From Mesorhizobium_G sp049840935 (GTDB lineage Bacteria; Pseudomonadota; Alphaproteobacteria; Rhizobiales; Rhizobiaceae), in the NCBI GenBank assembly GCA_049840935.1, contig JASGJA010000019.1, forward strand, positions 1 through 64,000: a DNA stretch of 64,000 nt. Direction: 5' to 3'. Position 1 is the first letter of the stretch. Each line of letters opens with the position of its first letter. Shown one piece after another: positions 47,401-56,447 of the stretch. The notes below the pieces were generated by a model. That model saw only the letters and a list, made by a program, of their open reading frames with translations, had not been told where the DNA came from and made no database searches. A program made the position numbers and the translations under genes.

Positions 47401-50400
47401 ATGCCCAAAACCCATCGCACTGTCTCCAGTAACGCCAGCCAGATATCTGGGGGCAAAGCAATTGATGAGGGCTTTGTCAGGCACAGCAAACCGTTCACAA
47501 CCATCATGGCGGTCGGAACCGCTTCGCTTTGGGCGACGCTGATGGCTTCGACGTTTGCTTTTTCATCTCCTGCGTCGGGACTGACCTGTTCCTCGATGGA
47601 ATGCAACATCACGACATCATCGCAAGGCGAGCATGGTGACGCCGGCACGAATGGCGCCGCTGGCACCGCAGGCGATTTGGGGAATGCTGGCGGCAACGGT
47701 TCCAATGGTGAGAATGGCCGAAATGGCAGCGATGGCGATGCTGGCACCGATGCGAGCCCGATTGTCGGAGGTCATAACGGTGAAAACGGCGTTTTTGGTA
47801 GTGCGGGATCGCCAGGCGCGAATGCGTCCGGCACGGCAGCGTCGGGCAACGCTGGAGCAGCCGGTAATGCGGGCGGGGCTGCTGGTAACGGACAGGTGGG
47901 AATCACTGGCACCAATGCCTCCATCTCTATCGCCCCCGATGTCGAGTTGAGCGGTGGCGCCGGTGGCGCAGCAGGCAATGGCGGCAATGGTGGTGATGGT
48001 GGTGACGGCGGCGCCGGTGGTAACGCGGGTAACGGTGGCGATGGCGGTACTGGCGGTAATGGCGGCGCTGGCGGAAATGGCGGCTTTACGAACAATGGCG
48101 GGAATGGCGGCAACGGCGGGCACGGTGGTGCTGGCGGCGTCGGTGGCGATGGAACTGCTGGCGGTATCGGCGGCGTCGGCGGAACTGGTGGTGTTGGCGG
48201 GGCCGCCGGTGCGGGTGGCGCGGGTATTTCTGGATCTGGGCTGGTTATTCGCAACTCTGGCACTGTCAGAGGTGGATCTGGAGGTGCTGCTGGCGCTGCT
48301 GGCAGCAATGGCACTGCCGGCGATGCTGGCAATGCTGGCACGAATGGTGCCGACGGGTCGGTAGGCAGCAGCGGCAATGGCGGCAACGGCGGCGCTGGCG
48401 GCAGCGGTGATGCAGACAACGCAAACGGCGGTGCTGGCGGCGCTGGTGGCTCTGCCGGACTTGGCGCGGGTGGTAGCGGTGGCGCAGGTGGTAGCGGTGG
48501 CGACGGATATTCGGCAGCATTGCCAGGCCTGACAGCTGGCAACGGCGGTGCTGGCGGCGCAGGCGGAAATGCTGGAGACAGCGGGCTCGGCGGTGCTGGC
48601 GGTGCTGGTGGTGCTGGTGGGAATGGCAGCGCCGGCGCCAATGGGACGAATGGAGCCAGTGGCGGTGATAACGGCGGCGACGGCAGCAACGGTAGCGCGG
48701 GTGGCGATGGCGGCGCGGGCGGCGCGGGTGGCTCTGGCGCGACGATGGGCGCTGGCGGTAATGGCGGTGCGGGAGGCAACGGTGGTGACGGTGGCAACGG
48801 TGGCAATGGCGCCGTGGGGGATGCGGTACTTCGTGATGGCGGGGATGGTGGCAATGGTGGCGCAGGCGGTGCCGCAGGCGCAGGTGGTTCCGGCGGTGTA
48901 GGCTCCACTGCGGGTGCTGGAGGCCAAAGCGGGAGTACGGGCGATGGCGGCGACGGCGCGTCCGGCGGCAGCGCGTTTCTTTTGGGAGGCAACGGCGGCG
49001 ACGGCGGCAATGGTGGCGACGGTAACAACGGCGGTTCGGGTGGTTATGGCGGATTAGGCGTTGCGGGCGGTAACAATGGGGCGAGCGGCGCAGACGGCAC
49101 AGACGACTCATCGGGCAGCGGTAGTGCCGGTGGCATGGGCGATGGCGGTAATGGTGGTGCAGGTGGTGCAGGTGGTTTCGGTGGTCAGGCGGGCCGCGCC
49201 GGCAACGCCGGTGCTGGCGGCCAGGCCGGTACTGGCGGCGTGGCTGGCGCAGGCGGTATGGCGGGTGCCGGTGGTGCGGGTATTATTCTGACGGACGGTG
49301 AAAACACTATCTGGAGCGACGGATTCATCGAAGGCGGTATTGGAACGATCGGTGGCGTCGGTATTGTTTTAACTGGCGGCATAACCACCATTGATAATCT
49401 TGGCACTATCAGCGGCGGTGTCGTTCACGACGAAACGGCCCTTGGCATCCAAAATTCGGCGATCATCACAAGTCTGAACAATCTTGGTACGATCTTAGGG
49501 GGCATAAGCAACGAAGGAACCATAACCACTCTGCAGAACCGTCAGGCCGGACTGGTGTATAGTGGCGTCGCGCCAACCAACTATAACGTAGTCATCACCG
49601 GCGGTGGCAATGGTGAATACGGCCAGTTGTTGGTCAAAGACAGCGCCGAATGGGCAATGTCCAGCCTCAGCTTTGGCATTGCCGCGGATTCTACCGTTGC
49701 AGTCGGCATCAATTACAATGACGTGATTTAGGCCGCTGGCACGACAACCTTCGACAGTACCGTGGCCAAGAGCATACAGTACCAAACGACCGGCGGCCTC
49801 TACAGTTATAGCCTGGACTATGACGGAACCAACTGGGATCTGATCTACGTTTCAATGGTCAAATCCATGACCTTCGAAAGCGCAACTGCCGCGCTTCACA
49901 ACGCGCCTGCCGGTCCTGCTGCTATTGTGCTTGATGCAAACCCAGAGGTCAGCAGTCTGTTCGGCACTCTCGATTCCGAGGTGGATTACAGCAAAGCTGC
50001 CACCCAGTCGCTGCCCCTCTTCGTCGGCAGCTCGCAGGTTGCCGCGGCCGATATTCTGAACACCATTAACCGCGTTATCCGGGCACGTCAGGACGCCAAT
50101 CGCGGCATGTCTTCGGGCGATGTCTTTTATGGCGATCAGAAATTCTGGGCAAAACCGTTTGGAAGTTGGGCCGATCAGGACGACCACAAGGGAGTTTCCG
50201 GTTACAGCGCTCGCACTGGCGGCCTTGCCCTAGGTGCCGACGCGATGCTGACCGATAAATCCCGCGTTGGCATGTCCTTTGTCTTTGGCAATGCCGATGT
50301 AACCGGCAATTCGAGCATTGCGCCCAACAGCGCCGACGTCGATGCATATGAATTGATCGGATATGGAAACTTCGCCCTCGATCCGGCCTCCTATTTGACC

Positions 50401-50961
50401 TATCAATTGGGTCTCGGCATGCTCCGCAACGATGGGCAGCGTGACATTCCGCTGGCCGGTCTGTCGGCGCAGTCTGCTTATGATAGCTTGGTGGCTACCG
50501 CTGCGATCGGCGCAAGCCGAACATACAAGCTGAACGAGCAGACCAACTTCACCCCTTCGATCTCAGCTGAATACACCTGGATCAAGGACGATGCTTACGC
50601 AGAGACGGGCGCTGGTGCGCTCAATCTTGAGGTCGATGGCCGTAGTGTGGATGGGCTGGTGCTGGCGATCGAAGGCGAGCTAAAGCATGAAATTACAAAG
50701 GACACGACGTTCTCGACGAATCTGGGCGTTGGTTACGATGTGCTGCAAGACCAAAGCAGTATAACGGCTGCCTTTGCTGGCGCGCCGGGGGCGATCTTTA
50801 CCACCGAGGGGCTGGACCAAAGCCCGTGGCTTGTACGCGGCGGTTTTGGCCTCGCGAGCAAGACTCCGGGCGGCATGGAGGTCAGTGCGCGGTATGATGT
50901 CGAATACCGCGAGGACTTCCTGAACCAGACCGCCTCGGTGAACCTGCGCTTCGGCTTCTGA
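47401..50961 (+). pseudogene. Very glycine-rich autotransporter (type V secretion), interrupted by an amber codon
   Basis: The frame runs 1186 codons with a TAG at 49729-49731 (codon 777). The N-terminus has a long signal region (..FTTIMAVGTASLWATLMASTFAFSSPASG). Residues 76-628 are a passenger of GGNGG, GGAGG and GDGG units, close in style to mycobacterial PE_PGRS proteins. After a short beta-type part (GTISGGVVHDE.., NLGTILGGISNEG..) comes an autotransporter beta-domain: FWAKPFGSWADQDDHKGVSGYSARTGGLALGAD to a C-terminal NLRFGF with the final Phe needed for Bam recognition. CAG in place of TAG would restore the frame and a GATTC site. A surface adhesin or matrix protein is likely. A terminator follows at 50981. 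Confidence 0.87.
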
Positions 50962-50980
50962 TCCGACAAAAGCATTGAAG

Positions 50981-51006
50981 AGAGCCGCGGCAATCGCGGC
51001 TCTTTT
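50981..51006 (+). terminator. Rho-independent terminator after the autotransporter
   Basis: AGAGCCGCG and CGCGGCTCT pair around GCAAT and run into TTTT. The hairpin starts 20 bp after the autotransporter stop. Confidence 0.85.
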
Positions 51007-51015
51007 CATCACATT

Positions 51016-51051
51016 CCGATTGCAAGGAACTGGCCGATTGCAAGGAACTGG
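51016..51051 (+). repeat. 18-bp tandem duplication
   Basis: CCGATTGCAAGGAACTGG occurs twice in perfect tandem, between the terminator and the lipoprotein start. It contains AAGGA, but too far from the ATG at 51071 to act as its ribosome-binding site. Confidence 0.9.
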
Positions 51052-51070
51052 ATCCCTTCGGGATTACCGT

Positions 51071-51899
51071 ATGTTGCGCTTATCGAATATTATATTGCTG
51101 CTCATATTACTGGCTGGCTGCACTACGGTGCCTACGTCACAGCAGCGGCTTCGGCATGCTGAAATCTCTCGCCGCAAGCCGGGAGTGGACGGTCGCTCGT
51201 CTGCCATCCGGACGCTTTGATCTGCTGGCCTTTGTGCCGACCACGTCCCCGTTAGATGGGCGGTTGACAATCTATATCGAAGGCGACGGTCTTTCCTGGT
51301 TGAGCGCCTCGACACCTTCGGACGACCCGACTCCACGCAATCCGGTCGCGCTACGGTTGGCACTGGCGCAACCAGATGGCAGTGCGGCCTACCTTGGGCG
51401 GCCATGCCAATATGTCGATGCCCGACAAAGCGGCTGCTCCCAGAGCTATTGGACAGATGCGCGTTTTTCGCCGGAAGTGGTTCGTTCAACCAACGTGGCT
51501 ATCGATGCGCTTAAGCGCCGCCTTGGGGCAAAGCGGCTGGAATTAATCGGCTATTCTGGTGGTGGAGCCGTTGCAATGTTGGTTGCCGCGCAGCGGAACG
51601 ATGTTGCGCGCGTCGTCACGATAGCAGGCAATCTTGATCATCGAGCCTGGACAATTCATCACCGGCTTGAGCCGCTGTCAGGCTCGCTCAATGCCGCAGA
51701 TGTGGCTGAACGCGTATCGGCGTTGCCACAAATTCATTACGTCGGCGAGAAGGACACGGTGATAGCGCCGGATCTGGCGTTGCGATGGCCAAGCGCCATT
51801 TCAGGTTTGCAAGGTGCCAATCTCCGTATCATTCCGGGATTCGACCATGCCTGTTGTTGGGTGGAACAATGGTCAAAGCTCTATCCCGGTAAATTTTAA
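51071..51899 (+). pseudogene. Lipoprotein with alpha/beta-hydrolase fold, broken by +1 frameshift
   Basis: The N-terminus reads MLRLSNIILLLILLAGCTTVPTSQQ, a lipoprotein signal with lipobox LAGC. The rest is in the next frame: TIYIEGDGLSWLSAS, ELIGYSGGGAVAMLVAAQ (nucleophile elbow G-Y-S-G-G), VGEKDTVIAP (acid) and GFDHACCWVEQW (catalytic His). One A removed from 51162-51164 joins them as RHAESLAASREWTVARL, total 275 residues. The repaired site is GAATC, a GANTC motif. It would be a membrane-anchored serine hydrolase; the substrate is unknown. It follows the autotransporter on the same strand but behind a terminator. Confidence 0.85.
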
Positions 51900-52279
51900 C
51901 CTATCAAAAGCGCCTTTAATAGCGGGCTTTGTTTGCGCCCGTCTTCCGTCAGTGGAGGAGAGCATTTGGCTGCGCGAGAAGGTCGTCCTTATCCGCAAAA
52001 CAACAAAGGGCTTTGGGGAGCATTGCGACGTCAATCAGATTGTGGCGAATCGAGCTTAGTCGCTGATCGAATCCCAACGGCACCGTTGTGAAAAGAGCGG
52101 TGATCGCCGACTTTTATCGGCACATATTATCCTCATTCTGGTTGTGGATTGCTTTTTGTTGGAAGGCCATTCGCGATGCACCAAAAGCGAAGCTCTTGGC
52201 ATAACATTCACATAACGAGATATATCCCCAAAGGCCCAACAGCCTCACCGAGACAAGATTACTGCATTTTCTTAGAAAG
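51900..52279. other. Intergenic stretch between the lipoprotein and tRNA-Asn
   Basis: About 380 bp. Some short frames exist but none has a good start site or recognisable product, and the sequence looks like decayed coding DNA. No repeat of note was seen. Confidence 0.4.
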
Positions 52280-52354
52280 TGGCTCCCCGGGCCGGATTCG
52301 AACCAGCGACCAACCGGTTAACAGCCGGTTGCTCTACCACTGAGCTACCGGGGA
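52280..52354 (-). tRNA. tRNA-Asn (GUU)
   Basis: On the minus strand the 75 bases fold as a cloverleaf. The acceptor TCCCCGG pairs with CCGGGGA, followed by discriminator G and an encoded CCA. The D-arm is GCTCAGTGGTAGAGC, the anticodon stem-loop CCGGCTGTTAACCGG with GTT at the centre, and the T-arm carries GGTTCGAATCC. It stands alone. Confidence 0.97.
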
Positions 52355-52508
52355 ACTTGGGCTCGCGTGACGCGGTGCCGCCTATAGCAAACACTTTTCA
52401 TGTTTGCAAAGAACTGAACGAACTTTTTTTCATTCGTGACATTTGTTTTGCACAGTCTCATATGTCAGAGGCGATTTGCTTACATATTTTGGGGTTAATG
52501 AAGCGAGA

Positions 52509-52793
52509 ATGACCGAAAAGCAGACCGGCGAAATTCATCGTCAGAGCCCGCCGCCGAGAAATATCCAGATATTTGGTAAGGCGATTCCATTGCCGCGGTC
52601 ACGCGGATTGCGAGTCGCGATGGGATTCGCGCTGTGTTTCCTCGGTCTGCTTGGTTTTCTTCCAGTGCTTGGCTTCTGGATGATTCCGTTGGGAATTCTG
52701 GTCCTTTCCTATGAATTTGCTGTCGTGCGCCGGTTTCGCCGCCGTGCAGTGGTCTGGTGGGAGCGCCGCCAGCGCCGCAAAGCGGGGAAATAA
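52509..52793 (+). CDS. Small PGPGW-like transmembrane protein
   Basis: The 94-residue protein has a polar start (MTEKQTGEIHRQSPPPRN), then two hydrophobic segments around residues 38-70 (VAMGFALCFLGLLGFLPVLGFWMIPLGILVLSYEF) and a very basic C-terminus (RRFRRRAVVWWERRQRRKAGK). The G-F-L-P-V-L-G-F-W-M-x-P-L-G core resembles the PGPGW transmembrane family. The ATG at 52509 is chosen because the upstream part of the frame looks non-coding. The function is unknown; the basic tail suggests cytoplasmic topology for the C-terminus. Confidence 0.75.
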   Translation: MTEKQTGEIHRQSPPPRNIQIFGKAIPLPRSRGLRVAMGFALCFLGLLGFLPVLGFWMIPLGILVLSYEFAVVRRFRRRAVVWWERRQRRKAGK

Positions 52794-52931
52794 CACGGAT
52801 GATTCGTAACGCGGAGCCGACTGTGCGCGCATGCGGCATAAAGATACGTCATATTACGCGCGGGAAATCGACTCGGCGGCTTGACGCCCTTTTTGCGGCA
52901 ACCTAAGAGCCTGCAGTGCGCTGCGCACAGG

Positions 52932-53005
52932 GGCCTCGTGGCGGAATGGTTACGCAGAGGACTGCAAATCCTTGTATCCCGGTTCGATTCCGGGCGAGGC
53001 CTCCA
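52932..53005 (+). tRNA. tRNA-Cys (GCA)
   Basis: The 74 bases fold as a cloverleaf with acceptor GGCCTCG/CGAGGCC, discriminator T and an encoded CCA. The anticodon loop is CTGCAAA with GCA, and the T-arm is CCCGGTTCGATTCCGGG. It lies 79 bp upstream of the pcm gene. Confidence 0.97.
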
Positions 53006-53083
53006 AGTGGCGCAGCTGTTAAGTTTAACCGCGTTTCCGTCCCCATATGGCGGGGCGGGCGCTTTGAGGTAGGCCGGCGTGTC

Positions 53084-53749
53084 ATGAACATCGACTATAC
53101 CGGGCAGCGCGTGAAGATGGTCGACTGTCAGGTGCGAACCACCGACGTGACCGATCTCGCCATCATATCAGCCATGCTCGATATTCCGCGCGAGGAGTTC
53201 GTTCCCGAGCGTTCAAAGGCTCTTGCTTATATCGATGAAGACATTCAGCTGACAGGATCTGGCGCGCGGCGCTTCCTTATGGAATCTTCGCCTTTTGCCA
53301 AGCTGGTGCAACTGGCAGAGATAAAGCCGTCGGATGTGGTGCTCGACGTTGGTTGCGCAACCGGTTATTCCTCGGCGGTGCTGGCTCGCTTGTCGAGCCA
53401 GGTAATCGCGCTTGAGAGCGATCCGGAGCTTTCCCGGCTGGCTACAGAAAAGCTTGCAGCACTCGGTTGCGACAATGTTGCTGTTGTCGAGGGGGAGCTA
53501 CAGGAAGGTTATAGTGCTGAGGCGCCGTATGACGTGATCGTTATCGAAGGTTCGGTCAGTTCTGTGCCGCAGGCGCTTTTCGAGCAGTTGAAAGAAGAAG
53601 GCCGTCTGGTAGTTGTGGAAGGCTTTGGAAACGCAGGAAAGGCGCGAATCTATCTGAAGACAGGTGGCAAAGTCACGGGTAGATATGCATTTAATGCGGC
53701 AATTAAGCCACTTCCGGGGTTTGAAATCGCACGCGGTTTCGAATTCTAA
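53084..53749 (+). CDS. pcm: Protein-L-isoaspartate O-methyltransferase family protein
   Basis: The 221-residue protein has the PCMT layout: DYTGQRVKMVDCQVRTTDVTDLAIISAMLDIPREEFVPE, SSPFAKLVQLAEIKPSDVVLDVGCATGYSSAVLARL (SAM loop), VIALESDPELSRLA, and YDVIVIEGSVSSVPQALFEQLKEEGRLVVV. Alphaproteobacterial members of this branch sit just upstream of tolC, as here. Repair of isoaspartyl residues is the family function; this branch may have diverged. The ATG at 53084 follows a poor ribosome-binding site, and the longer frame upstream overlaps the tRNA and is not used. Confidence 0.92.
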   Translation: MNIDYTGQRVKMVDCQVRTTDVTDLAIISAMLDIPREEFVPERSKALAYIDEDIQLTGSGARRFLMESSPFAKLVQLAEIKPSDVVLDVGCATGYSSAVLARLSSQVIALESDPELSRLATEKLAALGCDNVAVVEGELQEGYSAEAPYDVIVIEGSVSSVPQALFEQLKEEGRLVVVEGFGNAGKARIYLKTGGKVTGRYAFNAAIKPLPGFEIARGFEF

Positions 53750-53880
53750 ACTGTTTCTATTGCATATTTTGCCGTGACGTGTTGCGTTCCCGGCTCGGTG
53801 GATTTGCGTGTGGTACAAGTTCTGGGTAAACCGGGTGCATCGCGACCACGCAAATGGATGAGGGATCGATCCTGGTGTCG

Positions 53881-55284
53881 ATGAGAAAAAGACTTTTCGC
53901 GACAATGCTCGCGTTTTCTACAGCGATGGCTACGCCTGCGTTCGCAGAGACGATAAATGGTGCGCTGGCAAAAGCTTATCAGTTCAATTCGTCGCTCAAT
54001 TCAGCGCGTGCCGATGTACGTGCCACAGATGAAAGCGTGCCGCTCGCGAAGTCAGGTTATAGGCCGCAAATATCGGGTGGCGCGACTGTCGCTTATTCGA
54101 CTGCGAGACGTGATAGGTCGCTGGATTCGGTTTATTTGGGTGCATCGCGCACCACAAATTCCAAAAGCGCAACGATCGGAATTCAACTTCAGCAGATGAT
54201 TTTTGACGGGTTCCAAACGCGCAACAACGTTGCTGCCGCGGTAGCGCAGGTTCATGCTGCTAATCAGAGCTTGCGCAATACAGAGCAAACCACGCTGTTT
54301 AATGCCGCGCAGGCTTATATGGACGTTATACGTGATCGTAAGATCGCAGCGTTGACAGAACAGAACCTCGCCTTCCTCAACGAGCAGGTTCGTGCCGCAA
54401 ATTCGCGTTTCGAAGTCGGTGAGGGTACTCGCACTGACGTTGCGCAGGCTGAGGCGTCGCGTGCAAATGCCGTCGCTTCGGTCAGTAGCGCACGCGCTCA
54501 AGTGGGCAGGAGTTCAGCCAATTATCGCGAGTATATTGGCGAAGATCCAGGCAAGCTTGCACCCGCCGGCGGACTGAAGAAGATGCTTCCAAAGTCTATG
54601 GAGAGCGCAATTAACACTGCGCTTGAGGAGCATCCGGCAATTCTGGCGAGCAAGCATTTGGTTGATGCAGCTGATTTTGGCGTAAAGTCTGCTGAAGGCG
54701 CCATTCTGCCGCAGCTTAATGTGTATGCTGGGCTGAGCCGTGATTATTCGGGGTCAATGACTGACGGCGAGGACAATGCGTCTAACACTTGGTCGCGCAC
54801 CGCGCAGATTGGTGCTCAGCTCACCGTCCCGATTTATCAAGGTGGGCGTACCTCCGCGACTGTGCGGCAGGCCAAGGAAAACCTTGGTAAAGCCCGCATC
54901 GATGTTGACGTGAACCGTGACACTGTCCGCAATGCCGTGTCTTCTGCTTGGGCCAGTTATGTTTCCGCGTCGGAAGGCGTTCGCGCGCAGCGCTCGGTTG
55001 TGGAAGCGGCAAGGCTGGCGCTTAACGGCGTTATAGAAGAGCGCAACGTTGGTCAGCGCACCACGTTGGATGTTCTTGACGCGCAGGCGGACGTTATCGA
55101 AGCGCAGATGAATCTTGTGAGCGATGAGCACGACGTCGTCGTGGCTTCGTATGCGATCATGTCGGCACTTGGACAACTCACCGTCAAGCGTCTTGGCTTG
55201 AATGTGGCCGAGTATGATCCGCAGGAGCACTACCGCGCAGTCAAGGACAAGTGGATCGGTCTGAGAACGCCAGACGGTCGCTGA
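53881..55284 (+). CDS. tolC: TolC-family outer-membrane efflux channel
   Basis: The 467-residue protein has a signal peptide (RLFATMLAFSTAMATPAFAE) and two outer-membrane-efflux repeats. The first contains INGALAKAYQFNSSLNSARADVRATDESV and the second begins near residue 245 (INTALEEHPAILASKHLVDAADFGVKSAEG). Helical stretches (..NTEQTTLFNAAQAYMDVIRDRKI..) form the periplasmic tunnel. The ATG at 53881 is preferred; an earlier ATG at 53854 in frame would add nine residues before the signal. It serves tripartite drug efflux and type I secretion. Order pcm-tolC-popZ-valS is conserved in Hyphomicrobiales. Confidence 0.95.
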   Translation: MRKRLFATMLAFSTAMATPAFAETINGALAKAYQFNSSLNSARADVRATDESVPLAKSGYRPQISGGATVAYSTARRDRSLDSVYLGASRTTNSKSATIGIQLQQMIFDGFQTRNNVAAAVAQVHAANQSLRNTEQTTLFNAAQAYMDVIRDRKIAALTEQNLAFLNEQVRAANSRFEVGEGTRTDVAQAEASRANAVASVSSARAQVGRSSANYREYIGEDPGKLAPAGGLKKMLPKSMESAINTALEEHPAILASKHLVDAADFGVKSAEGAILPQLNVYAGLSRDYSGSMTDGEDNASNTWSRTAQIGAQLTVPIYQGGRTSATVRQAKENLGKARIDVDVNRDTVRNAVSSAWASYVSASEGVRAQRSVVEAARLALNGVIEERNVGQRTTLDVLDAQADVIEAQMNLVSDEHDVVVASYAIMSALGQLTVKRLGLNVAEYDPQEHYRAVKDKWIGLRTPDGR

Positions 55285-55466
55285 TTTAGACGCCGCGCTA
55301 AGCTCGGTTTGGCGCGTCTGTTGCCGATATCTCCCTCAATGCTTCTAGCTTGTTGATATTTGCGCATACAAGATATTGATGATTCTATCTTGTCTTCGCC
55401 TCAGCTACGCTAACCAAAGGTGATTCGAGCCGAAAATATTCGGCAGAGACCAAACAGGCGGAAAGC

Positions 55467-56327
55467 ATGGCACAATCGAGCGCGCAACGTGATCCATCGA
55501 TGGAGGAGATTCTAGCCTCTATCCGGAAGATCATTGAAGAAGGGGAAGAGGCGCGTCAAAAGCCCGCCGATTTACGTGACGATTTCGACGTCACTCCGAT
55601 AGGGCCAGCAGCCAATGATGCAACGCGTCGCCCATTGGCGCCGGCTCCAGAATTGCGCACGGTGATTCCTCAGGTTGTGCCAGCCGAGGATAAGGTTGTC
55701 GTATCGGAAAAAAAGCCCGATATCGTCGAAGTCAAGGATTTGGACGAAGCCGTCGCTGCAGCCGAAGCCGCCATTAATGAGCTATCTCTGTCGCTCGACG
55801 ATTTTGCCATCGATATTGACGAAGTTCATGATGCTGCTGCGTCCGAACAGGAATCGCTGGTTGACACGATTGAAGACGCGCCAAAATTGCACGCGTCGGA
55901 CGACGCCCAAATGATGCCTGCGGGCGATGCGCCGGAGGTTGCTGCAACAGACACAGTTGCAGTTGCGCGTGAGAAAAAGATTTTTGTTTCGCCTCCGATG
56001 CAGGCTCCAAAGGTTGTCGCCAGCTCTGTGGTCGTCGATTCTGTGAAGCCCAACCGGCCATTGGTTGCTGGGATTTCCAGCGTGGTTGGTACGCCGCCTG
56101 CGGATCAGAAGAATGTTATGCTTTCGCAAGCCGTCGAGCGTCAGGTCGCGGCCTCATTCACGGAACTGAGCGAGGCTCTCGCAGCAAGCCGCCGTCGCCC
56201 ACTTGACCAAATTGCGGAAGAGATGATGCGGCCCATGCTTCAGGAATGGTTGGACAATAATCTTCCCACATTGGTCGAACGCCTTGTGCGCGAGGAAATC
56301 GAACGGGTTGCCCGCGGCGCAGCCTGA
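55467..56327 (+). CDS. popZ: Polar organising protein PopZ (DUF2497)
   Basis: The 286-residue protein shows the PopZ pattern. An N-terminal helix, DPSMEEILASIRKIIEEGEEA (residues 9-29), recruits client proteins. A long acidic, Pro-rich disordered middle (about 40-215) follows. A C-terminal oligomerisation region (LDQIAEEMMRPMLQEWLDNNLPTLVERLVREEIERVARG) closes it. PopZ gathers at the cell pole and anchors the chromosome through ParB. The middle is longer than in Caulobacter (177 residues total), as usual in rhizobia. It precedes valS by a terminator hairpin. Confidence 0.95.
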   Translation: MAQSSAQRDPSMEEILASIRKIIEEGEEARQKPADLRDDFDVTPIGPAANDATRRPLAPAPELRTVIPQVVPAEDKVVVSEKKPDIVEVKDLDEAVAAAEAAINELSLSLDDFAIDIDEVHDAAASEQESLVDTIEDAPKLHASDDAQMMPAGDAPEVAATDTVAVAREKKIFVSPPMQAPKVVASSVVVDSVKPNRPLVAGISSVVGTPPADQKNVMLSQAVERQVAASFTELSEALAASRRRPLDQIAEEMMRPMLQEWLDNNLPTLVERLVREEIERVARGAA

Positions 56328-56350
56328 TCGACTCTAGCCATTTAAACGAG

Positions 56351-56380
56351 GCGCCGTCGTTTGGCGGCGCTTTTTGTTTT
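56351..56380 (+). terminator. Rho-independent terminator after popZ
   Basis: GCGCCG and CGGCGC form a 6-bp stem 24 bp after the popZ stop, followed by TTTTTGTTTTT. Confidence 0.75.
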
Positions 56381-56447
56381 TGCCTGCCTTGTTGCGGCCT
56401 TGCGGCTTTCGCATTACATCGAAGCCGACCAAACCGGACTTATATTC

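Noticed and set aside
47617..49028. Two long antisense frames over the glycine-rich repeat (Pro-rich and Ala/Thr-rich)
   Set aside because: They are mirror images of the GGN/GGC codon repeats. No start site or family supports them.
47629..49285. Periodic repeats that might suggest a CRISPR or minisatellite array
   Set aside because: The period is codon-based and the frame is kept throughout. Units vary as protein repeats do, with no constant repeat and unique spacers.
3588..51899. Programmed ribosomal frameshifting as the cause of the nine +1 shifts
   Set aside because: The sites share no slippery sequence or downstream structure and lie in enzymes never known to need recoding.
52280..53005. 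tRNA genes as attachment sites for an integrated element
   Set aside because: No integrase gene, duplicated tRNA 3' end or change of gene content was seen on either side.
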